From DATBLZ01 sp036555065 (lineage in GTDB: Bacteria > Pseudomonadota > Gammaproteobacteria > Steroidobacterales > Rariloculaceae): DNA of 22,490 nt. Within the stretch, counting starts at the first letter, position 1; every line of letters begins with the position of its first letter. The stretch covers positions 1 to 22,490 of the forward strand of contig DATBLZ010000115.1 of assembly GCA_036555065.1 (NCBI GenBank), read 5' to 3'. Below are positions 1-5,871 of this stretch, in pieces. The notes beneath the pieces were generated by a model, which searched no databases, was not told the DNA's origin, and saw nothing but the letters and a program-made list of their open reading frames with translations. The position numbers were made by a program, and so were the translations under genes.

Positions 1-1
1 C

Positions 2-412
2 CCCGAGACGAGCACGCCGTTGATCGAGTTTCACGAAGTGCTGCTGCGCGGACCCTCGCCGTTTACTGCGACGGAACGGGAGCTGATAGCGGCTTATGTG
101 TCCGGCCTCAATCGCTGTGACTATTGTCATGGCGTCCACACCGCTACCGCCGAGCGGATGGGGGTCGAGGCGGGACTACTGCCGCGGATCGTGAAGGACG
201 GCGATCTTGACGGCGCCGGGGCCAAGCTGCGCCCGATTCTCACGCTCGCCCGCAAGCTGACGCTCGCGCCGGACTCGGTGACAAAGGCCGACGCGGATGC
301 GGTCTTTGCCGCGGGATGGGACGACACGGCGCTCTACCACGCCATAGCGGTGAGTCGCTTTATGGTCGGGGTGATAGGATTTGAACCTACGGCCCCTACG
401 TCCCGAACGTAG
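2..412 (+). CDS. AhpD/carboxymuconolactone decarboxylase-family protein, 5' cut by window edge, 3' end probably truncated
   Basis: The frame is open to the left edge, so the N-terminus is outside the window. Visible residues include an AhpD-like redox motif: Cys (116-118), Cys (125-127) and His (137-139) spaced CxxCxxxH, preceded by the conserved stretch ERELIAAYVS. Family members act as thiol-dependent peroxidases or decarboxylases; a Tyr stands where AhpD has its extra His. The homology holds up to about base 353 (ALYHAIAV). The family normally continues with an ALFNFMNR-like segment and a short tail. Here the frame instead runs into the antisense strand of the tRNA-Pro gene and stops at 410-412. 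The last 20 or so residues are therefore tRNA-derived, and the gene looks 3'-truncated at the tRNA. It may be a pseudogene; whether it is expressed cannot be told. Confidence 0.7.
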   Translation, partial: PETSTPLIEFHEVLLRGPSPFTATERELIAAYVSGLNRCDYCHGVHTATAERMGVEAGLLPRIVKDGDLDGAGAKLRPILTLARKLTLAPDSVTKADADAVFAAGWDDTALYHAIAVSRFMVGVIGFEPTAPTSRT

Positions 413-439
413 TGCTCTACCAGGCTGAGCTACACCCCG
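363..439 (-). tRNA. proK: tRNA-Pro(CGG) with encoded CCA
   Basis: Read on the minus strand, the 74-nt body folds as a full cloverleaf. It has a 7-bp acceptor stem (CGGGGTG with CACCCCG), a D arm GCTC/GAGC, a 5-bp anticodon stem CTACG/CGTAG, a 5-nt variable loop, and a T arm GTAGG/CCTAT (one G-T pair) with loop TTCAAAT. The anticodon loop TTCGGGA gives anticodon CGG, which reads the proline codon CCG. The discriminator A is at 366 and CCA is encoded at 363-365. The symbol proK follows the E. coli CGG isoacceptor. The gene lies co-directionally behind the DUF6152 gene but has its own likely promoter. Confidence 0.96.
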
Positions 440-450
440 ACTGGGCCGCC

Positions 451-479
451 GTTATACGCCGCGCTCTCGACCCTCGCAA
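451..479 (-). promoter_or_regulatory. sigma70-type promoter of tRNA-Pro
   Basis: On the minus strand there is a -35 TTGCGA (474-479), a 17-bp spacer and a -10 TATAAC (451-456). Transcription would start near 444, only a few bases before the tRNA 5' end at 439. The short stretch between -10 and gene is GC-rich, as is usual for stable-RNA promoters under stringent control. Spacing and position support it; no expression evidence exists. Confidence 0.6.
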
Positions 480-501
480 GCCTGAAACGGCCGTCAAACG
501 G

Positions 502-975
502 CTATTGCGATTCCGGCCTAGGCGTTTCGGGCGCTGCTGGGCTCTGAGCGGCCGGGGCCGGCGCCGGGCTCGTGGTCTCCGTATCGCTCGACGAGCCGGC
601 AAACAGGCGCTTGCCGTTGGCATCGGTCACGGACCGCGCGTTGGCGACGTGCGCGTGGTTGCGTGCGCGCCAGCCCGCGACCGTGACGGTTTGACCTTCC
701 TTCAAGGAATTGCGCGACCAGCCTTGGCGCATCAAGACGTTCGGGCTGCCGAGCTCGAAATCCCAGTTGACGATCTGGTTCTCGAGCTCCGGATCGGGAG
801 CATCGACGTAGATGCGCGCGTGCGGGTTCATCCATTCGACCTTTGTGACCGTTCCGGTCAATTCGATCGGCTTATTGCGGTCGAACTCCGCCGCGAACGC
901 GTGGTGTGCGGATGCCGACAAAGGTAAGACCGCCGCGAGGCACGCGCCGAGCCAGAGCCACGTTGTGCGCTGCAT
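502..975 (-). CDS. DUF6152 family secreted protein
   Basis: The 157-residue product begins with a clear signal peptide (residues 1-23, cleavage after ASA). The next residues are HHAF, so a mature protein could start with His-His. The core, residues 31-127, matches the DUF6152 pattern as I remember it: a start rich in Asp and Lys, LTGTVTKVEWMNPHARIYVD at 39-58, a WDFELGSPN segment, then GQTVTVAGW and a final NARSVT..GKRLFAGSS. The last 30 residues are Pro/Ala/Ser/Thr-rich and low in complexity. Function is unknown. The gene lies 13 bp behind the 300-residue secreted protein on the same strand, so they probably share an operon. The family often sits beside proteins of that type. His24, His25 and His52 are discussed as possible metal ligands in the findings. 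Confidence 0.85.
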   Translation of the reverse strand: MQRTTWLWLGACLAAVLPLSASAHHAFAAEFDRNKPIELTGTVTKVEWMNPHARIYVDAPDPELENQIVNWDFELGSPNVLMRQGWSRNSLKEGQTVTVAGWRARNHAHVANARSVTDANGKRLFAGSSSDTETTSPAPAPAAQSPAAPETPRPESQ

Positions 976-988
976 ATGCCGAGACTCC

Positions 989-1891
989 TCAAGGATCGAA
1001 ATGAATGCTCGATTTCTCGTTCTCGTTGCAGATGAACTCGATGAGCTCCTCGTCGACGAGAATCTGTTGGTTCACGCGGACAGTGAACGGCTTCGTGTAC
1101 GCCTTCGGGTCGTCGATCGTGATATCGATCTCGAGGCTGCCGAAATTCGGGCGTCGGAATCGCTCGATTATTGTTGCCTGGTCAGTCAAGGGACTGCCGT
1201 TGACGTCGAGCCACATGTCGTCGCGGAAGTGCGTCGACTCCACGACGAGCTCGTCGCCTTCCCAATGTCCGACCGAATAGCCATACCACCACGGCTGCGC
1301 GTCGTCGCCCGGGTGCGACCGTCCGTCGGTGAAAATCTCGCGTAGGCCGTAATTGGATTCGTAAATGATGACGATGCCCTTCGGCGTTTGGATCATCTTG
1401 CGCGGCTGCGGATGCAAGTGGTACTGCATGTATCCGATCGGCAAGCAATGGGCATCGGGGTTGTCCTTCATGCCGTTCGCAACGCGCGCGTCTTTGAGCT
1501 CTTTGGCCCACTGCTGATACGGTGCGCCGCCCTCGATATTCGCGCCGATGTCGAAGAACGTCGCGAGGGGTGGCGTTCCGGGTGGCGGCGGAGGCGCGGG
1601 TGGTGGAGGCGGCGCGGACGATAGGCTATCCGTGCCCACACCCGGGAGTCCCCCGGGCGGGCGGCCGATGCCGCCGCGCCGGCTCTCCCAGAGCCCGGAA
1701 AAATCGGGTTTGCCGTCGGCCGTGCGCGGCGTCGGTGCCTCGAGGTCGGGCTCGCCGCTCGGGAGACGCGGAACCGTCGCGTCCCGATACGTGGGCCATT
1801 GCGCGAGTGCCTGCTGCGACCCAGTCGCGAGCAAAGCAATCCAAGCGGCCGACACGAGGCGTCTCGTCATTACAGAGAACCGTTCATTCAT
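989..1891 (-). CDS. secreted proline-rich protein of unknown function, partner of DUF6152 protein
   Basis: The 300-residue product has an N-terminal signal peptide with cleavage likely after ALA (residue 30). A start at the second Met (codon 8, base 1870) would give a more regular signal peptide, so the true start may be there. Residues 55-69 (PRTADGKPDFSGLWE) and 163-232 (PRKMIQTPKGIVIIYE, IFTDGRSHPGDD, SVGHWEGDELVVEST, FRDDMWLD) match a large unnamed family I recognise from Acidobacteria and some Gammaproteobacteria; its biochemistry is not known. Residues 94-108 are almost all proline, a strong EF-P-dependent stall site. Cys149 and Cys288 are the only mature cysteines and could form a disulfide. 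It is the first gene of a pair with the DUF6152 gene. I cannot assign a reaction. Confidence 0.8.
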   Translation of the reverse strand: MNERFSVMTRRLVSAAWIALLATGSQQALAQWPTYRDATVPRLPSGEPDLEAPTPRTADGKPDFSGLWESRRGGIGRPPGGLPGVGTDSLSSAPPPPPAPPPPPGTPPLATFFDIGANIEGGAPYQQWAKELKDARVANGMKDNPDAHCLPIGYMQYHLHPQPRKMIQTPKGIVIIYESNYGLREIFTDGRSHPGDDAQPWWYGYSVGHWEGDELVVESTHFRDDMWLDVNGSPLTDQATIIERFRRPNFGSLEIDITIDDPKAYTKPFTVRVNQQILVDEELIEFICNENEKSSIHFDP

Positions 1892-1979
1892 TGGGCGGCG
1901 AGAAAATACCGCATCCGCGGCGCATTCTCAAAGCATAATTGCGCGCACATTCTACCCGGTCTCCGGACAAGTTTTCGTT

Positions 1980-3410
1980 ATGTCTCCCGAGCACGCTGCC
2001 GCGTCGCGGCAAGGATTGGTATTCGCATGCCGTGAGGCGTGGCGACTGATCCGCGATTCGATGTCGGGGCGAGCGCACGAGTACACGAGCGGCAGTATGC
2101 GCCGCGCGATCGTCTTGCTCGCGATTCCGATGGTGCTCGAAATGGGCATGGAGTCATTGTTCGTCGTCGTTGACATATTCTTCGTTGCGAAGCTCGGACC
2201 CGACGCCGTGACGGCCGTCGGTTTGACCGAAGCGGTGCTCACGCTGCTTTACGCGATCGCGATCGGGCTCAGCACGGGCGCAACGGCTCTGGTTGCGAGG
2301 CGAATCGGCGAGCGCAACCTGGCGGCCGCAAGAATCGTCGCCGTGCAGACGATCTGGGTCGGCGTCACGCTCGCGCTCGCGATCGGCATCGCGGGCCTAG
2401 CGTATGCCGAAGAGATTCTGCTGCTCATGGGGGCGTCGCGCGAAGTCGTCGGAAACGGCAGCGGGTTCACGTCGATCATGCTCGGCGGCTCGGCGACGAT
2501 CCTGTTGATCTTCCTGCTGAACGCGGTCTTTCGAGGCGCAGGCAACGCCGTGATCGCGATGCGCGCGCTCTGGATCGCGAATGCGATCAACATCGCGCTC
2601 GACCCGTTGCTGATTTTCGGCATCGGCCCGTTCCCGGAGCTCGGCGTCACGGGTGCTGCGGTCGCGACGACCATCGGCCGTGGCACGGGCGTGCTTTACC
2701 AGTTCTACTGCCTGAGCCGTGAAGGCGAGCTGCGCCTGCGGCCGAGCCACTTTAGTCTGCGCATCGACGTGCTGCTGCGGCTGCTGCGTGTGTCCGTGCC
2801 AGGAGCGATTCAGTACGCGATCGCGATGTCGAGCTACATGTTCCTCATGCGCATCGTCGCCGCGTACGGCAGCGCGGCTGTCGCAGGGTTCACGATCGGC
2901 ATTCGGATCTTTGCATTCACGTTCCTGCCTGCGTGGGGAATGAGCAACGCGGCCTCGACTCTCGTCGGCCAGAACTTGGGGGCCCGTCAGCCGGAGCGCG
3001 CCGAGCGCTCCGTGTGGATCGCGGCGAAATACAACGCGGTGTTTCTCGTGCTTGTGGCCGTCGTTTTCATCGCCACGCCGGGGCCGCTCGTGCGCGTGTT
3101 TACGGCCGATGCCGTCGTCGTTGCCTATGCCGTGGACTGCCTGCGCTACATCGCCTTCGGTTATGGTTTCTATGCCGTCGGCATGGTTGTCGTGGCGGCG
3201 TTCAACGGTGCCGGCGACACGGATACGCCAACCTATGTCAATCTGCTGTGCTATTGGATTTTGCAGATCCCCCTCGGGTACGTGCTCGCCGAAACGCTGG
3301 GGCAGGGGCCGCGCGGCGTTTTCATCGCGATAGCGATCTGTGACTCGCTACTCGCGCTTATCGCGGTGTGGCTCTTTCGGCGCGGGCGGTGGAAGCTCAG
3401 GGTCGTGTAG
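1980..3410 (+). CDS. MATE family multidrug/sodium antiporter-type efflux protein
   Basis: About 476 residues from ATG 1980; a second ATG at 2061 (449 residues) is closer to the usual family length, and neither has a convincing ribosome site. The N-terminal signature is GSMRRAIVLLAIPMVLEMGMESLFVVVDIFFVAKLG. About twelve hydrophobic segments follow in two halves, with repeated MATE-type blocks (VTAVGLTEAV, GLSTGATALVARRIGERN, and in the second half SNAASTLVGQNLGARQPERAERS and GAGDTDTPTYVN). MATE pumps are inner-membrane exporters that swap cationic drugs or metabolites for Na+ or H+; the substrate here cannot be read from sequence. The 3' end overlaps the convergent AI-2E-family gene by 63 bp. 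The frame stays open upstream to 1548, but that part is antisense to the secreted-protein gene and is not protein-like. Confidence 0.9.
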   Translation: MSPEHAAASRQGLVFACREAWRLIRDSMSGRAHEYTSGSMRRAIVLLAIPMVLEMGMESLFVVVDIFFVAKLGPDAVTAVGLTEAVLTLLYAIAIGLSTGATALVARRIGERNLAAARIVAVQTIWVGVTLALAIGIAGLAYAEEILLLMGASREVVGNGSGFTSIMLGGSATILLIFLLNAVFRGAGNAVIAMRALWIANAINIALDPLLIFGIGPFPELGVTGAAVATTIGRGTGVLYQFYCLSREGELRLRPSHFSLRIDVLLRLLRVSVPGAIQYAIAMSSYMFLMRIVAAYGSAAVAGFTIGIRIFAFTFLPAWGMSNAASTLVGQNLGARQPERAERSVWIAAKYNAVFLVLVAVVFIATPGPLVRVFTADAVVVAYAVDCLRYIAFGYGFYAVGMVVVAAFNGAGDTDTPTYVNLLCYWILQIPLGYVLAETLGQGPRGVFIAIAICDSLLALIAVWLFRRGRWKLRVV

Positions 3411-4469
3411 CGGTGCCACAGGGTGCGAGTTGGAGAATTCCTCCGCGGCCATGCCCCAGACTGCCAAGAAGAACGCTGCGATGATCGGGCCGATGACGAC
3501 GCCGGCGAGACCGAACGCGGCGAGGCCGCCGAGCGTCGAAAGCAAGATCAGATAGTCGGGCATTCGCGTATCCCGGCCGACGAGCACGGGGCGCAGCAGG
3601 TTGTCGACGACACCCATGACGAGCGCGCCGACGATGATCAACGCGACGCCGGCGATCAGCCGGTCGCTGAGAATCAGGACGACGGCCGCCGGGAACCAAA
3701 TGAGCGCGCTGCCGACGACGGGCAAGATGCTGAGCACGGCCATGGCGACGCCCCATAGCACGGGTGAGCCGATGCCGAGCGCGCTGAACGCAATTCCGCC
3801 GATCGTGCCCTGAACGACCGCGACGACGAGCGTGCCCTTGAGCGTGGCGCGCGAAACCTCGGCGAATCGGCCGAGCAGAAGACGCTCGCGCGCATCGCCG
3901 AGCGGCAGCGCGTGCATCGCGGCATCGAGCATGCGCTCGCCGTCGCGCAGGAAGAAGAAGAGGAGATAGAGCATCAGGAAGAAATAGACCGTGATGCGCA
4001 GTGTGTCCTGGCCGATCGCGAGCGCGCGCGAAGCGATCAGCTGGCTCAATTGCACGGCCGACGAGGACAATTGGGACTGGAGGCGCTCTGGATCGAGGCC
4101 CGTCGATTCCATGAAGGCGAGCAGCTGTGGCACGTGCTCGCGAAGCTCGGCAAAGAGCTGCGTGAGGTCTATCTCGCCGCCGCGCAAACGAGCGTAGAGC
4201 GCGTTCGCCTCCGCAGTCACGGCCATGCCGACCCCGATGAGCGGCATGATTACGATCAATACGACGAGAGTTACGCTCGCCGCCGCGGCGAGCGTCGCGC
4301 GCGTCGACAGCGCGCGCTCGATACGCGCGTGGACGGGGGAGACGAGAATGGCGAGCGCTACGGCCCAGAAGATCGGCTGTAGAAAGCCGCGGATCACCCA
4401 AAGAAACGCGCCCGTAACGAACGCGAGCAGGATCGCGAAGAAGATCCGCTGGACGATGCGCTCATTCAT
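3348..4469 (-). CDS. AI-2E transporter family (PerM/UPF0118-type) membrane protein
   Basis: The 373-residue protein starts MNERIVQRIFFAILLAFVTG and has about eight membrane segments. Residues of the family's central region (LRITVYFFLMLYLLFFFLRDGERML) and C-terminal half (GTIGGIAFSALGIGSPVLWGV, LPVVGSALIWFPAA, GVVDNLLRPVLVGRDTRMPDYLILLSTLGGLAAFG) are clear. Members have been linked to autoinducer-2 export, Na+/H+ exchange or permease roles, so the name is a family label and not a function call. The start was chosen because ATG 4469 overlaps the rarA stop by 8 bp, which suggests translational coupling; the frame is open further upstream only antisense-like within rarA. The charged tail (NSHPVAPLHDPELPPPAPKE) lies in the overlap with the MATE gene. 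Confidence 0.9.
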   Translation of the reverse strand: MNERIVQRIFFAILLAFVTGAFLWVIRGFLQPIFWAVALAILVSPVHARIERALSTRATLAAAASVTLVVLIVIMPLIGVGMAVTAEANALYARLRGGEIDLTQLFAELREHVPQLLAFMESTGLDPERLQSQLSSSAVQLSQLIASRALAIGQDTLRITVYFFLMLYLLFFFLRDGERMLDAAMHALPLGDARERLLLGRFAEVSRATLKGTLVVAVVQGTIGGIAFSALGIGSPVLWGVAMAVLSILPVVGSALIWFPAAVVLILSDRLIAGVALIIVGALVMGVVDNLLRPVLVGRDTRMPDYLILLSTLGGLAAFGLAGVVIGPIIAAFFLAVWGMAAEEFSNSHPVAPLHDPELPPPAPKEPHRDKRE

Positions 4470-5802
4470 GCGCCGCTGCCTTCTTGAGCTTCGCCCACCA
4501 CTCGAGCCTCTCCGTGAGCGTCTTCTCGTAGCCGTGCTCGGTCGGGTGATACCAGCGTGCGCCGCGCAGGGCGTCCGGCAAGTATTGCTGTCCCGCTGCG
4601 TAGCCGCCCTCATCGTGGTCGTAGCGATAGCCCTTCCCGTAACCGATTTCCTGCATGAGCCGCGTCGGCGCGTTGCGGATATGCAGCGGCACGGGCTCCG
4701 CAGGGTACGTCTCTGCGGCCGCGTGCGCCTCGCCCCAAGCGCGGTAAACGCTGTTCGATTTCGGCGCCGTCGCGAGATAGACGGTGGCCTCGGCGATCGC
4801 GAGCTCGCCCTCGGGTGAGCCCAGAAAGTGATAGGCATCTTTTGCGGCAAGCGTTATCGCCAGCGCCCGCGGGTCGCTCAACCCGATGTCTTCGCTCGCC
4901 ATGCGCACGAGTCGCCGCAACAGGTACATCGCGTCCTCGCCGCCCGCGAGCATGCGCGCAAGCCAATACAGGGCGCCCTCGACGTCGCTGCCGCGAACGG
5001 CTTTGTGCAACGCCGAGATTTGGTTGAAATGCTCTTCGCCGCTCTTGTCGAAGCGTGCGATGCGCCGCTCGAGCACCGTTGCTACGAGCTCGGCCGTGAG
5101 CGGCGTCTCGGCTTTGGGGCGCAGCGTGCGCACGTGGCTCCATACGGCCTCGGTCGCATTGAGGGCGCGGCGCGCGTCGCCGTCGGCGTGGACCGCAAGA
5201 AGGTCGAGTGCTTGGTCGCTGAGTTCGAAGGCGGAGCCGGATTCGACAGCGATCGCGCGCGCGGCGTTCCGCACGATCTCGCGCAGATGCTCGCGCGAGA
5301 TCGGCTCGAGCACGAACACGCGTAGTCGCGACAAGAGCGCCGAATTCAGCTCGAACGACGGATTCTCCGTCGTCGCACCGATCAACGTGATCGTGCCGGC
5401 TTCGACGTGCGGCAGGAACGCATCCTGTTGCGCCTTGTTGAAGCGATGAATTTCATCGCAAAAGAGAATCGTGCCGCGTCCTTCGGCCGTAAGGCGGTCG
5501 CGCGCCGCAGCGATGATCTCGCGGACGCGCGGCACACCTTCGGTCACGGCGCTGAACGTCTCGAAATGCTTGTTCGTGTAATTGGCGATCAGGAGCGCGA
5601 GCGTCGTCTTGCCGCAACCCGGCGGTCCCCAGAACACCATGCTGGCGACGGCGCCGTGCTCGATCGCCTCGCGCAACGGTTTGCCGGGTCCGAGTAGGTG
5701 CTGTTGGCCCAAGAACGCATCGAGCGACGTGGGGCGCATGCGATGCGCGAGCGGCTCGTGCTCACGCGTCGATTCGGGGAATAGCGAGGCTTCGGTCGTC
5801 AT
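4462..5802 (-). CDS. rarA: replication-associated recombination protein A (AAA+ ATPase, MgsA/RarA)
   Basis: The 446-residue product has the usual RarA length. Its AAA+ core shows Walker A GPPGCGKT (59-66), Walker B ILFCDEIHR (D116, E117), sensor 1 GATTENPSF (142-150) and a sensor-2 arginine region in ADGDARRALN. The C-terminal MgsA tetramerisation part follows (GSDVEGALYWLARMLAGGED, RRLVRMASEDIGLSDPRAL, YLPDALRGARWYHPTEHGYE). RarA acts at stalled replication forks with SSB and RecA. It is the first gene of a two-gene unit with the AI-2E-family gene. Upstream, TACAAT on the minus strand (5822-5827) is a plausible -10 but no good -35 accompanies it. Confidence 0.97.
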   Translation of the reverse strand: MTTEASLFPESTREHEPLAHRMRPTSLDAFLGQQHLLGPGKPLREAIEHGAVASMVFWGPPGCGKTTLALLIANYTNKHFETFSAVTEGVPRVREIIAAARDRLTAEGRGTILFCDEIHRFNKAQQDAFLPHVEAGTITLIGATTENPSFELNSALLSRLRVFVLEPISREHLREIVRNAARAIAVESGSAFELSDQALDLLAVHADGDARRALNATEAVWSHVRTLRPKAETPLTAELVATVLERRIARFDKSGEEHFNQISALHKAVRGSDVEGALYWLARMLAGGEDAMYLLRRLVRMASEDIGLSDPRALAITLAAKDAYHFLGSPEGELAIAEATVYLATAPKSNSVYRAWGEAHAAAETYPAEPVPLHIRNAPTRLMQEIGYGKGYRYDHDEGGYAAGQQYLPDALRGARWYHPTEHGYEKTLTERLEWWAKLKKAAAHE

Positions 5803-5821
5803 GGGCGCTCGGCGACGAGGG

Positions 5822-5865
5822 ATTGTACCGCTTCACATGCAGAGCCGGTCCCGCGAAGGTATGCT
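5822..5865. promoter_or_regulatory. divergent promoter region between rarA and the GGT-like gene
   Basis: The 69-bp gap holds a minus-strand -10-like TACAAT (5822-5827) directed at rarA and a plus-strand -10-like TATGCT (5860-5865) directed at the GGT-like gene. The second lies 12 bases before the ATG at 5872, so a transcript from it would begin at or next to the start codon. Neither has a convincing -35 at 16-18 bp. Treated as tentative. Confidence 0.3.
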
Positions 5866-5871
5866 AGTCGC

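Noticed and set aside
490..502. Short GCCGT/ACGGC hairpin at the end of the DUF6152 gene
   Set aside because: Only five base pairs and only a weak TTT afterwards, so not supported as a terminator.
412..927. 171-codon plus-strand frame beginning in the tRNA
   Set aside because: Antisense to the DUF6152 gene, which has signal peptide and family motifs; this frame is Arg-rich without similarity.
1548..1979. Upstream in-frame extension of the MATE gene (144 extra residues)
   Set aside because: It is antisense to the secreted-protein gene, is Gly/Arg-rich from the proline run, and lies before the conserved MATE N-terminus.
1892..1979. Promoter search between the secreted-protein gene and the MATE gene
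   Set aside because: CATAAT (1934-1939) and some minus-strand AT-rich hexamers exist, but none has a usable -35 at the right distance.
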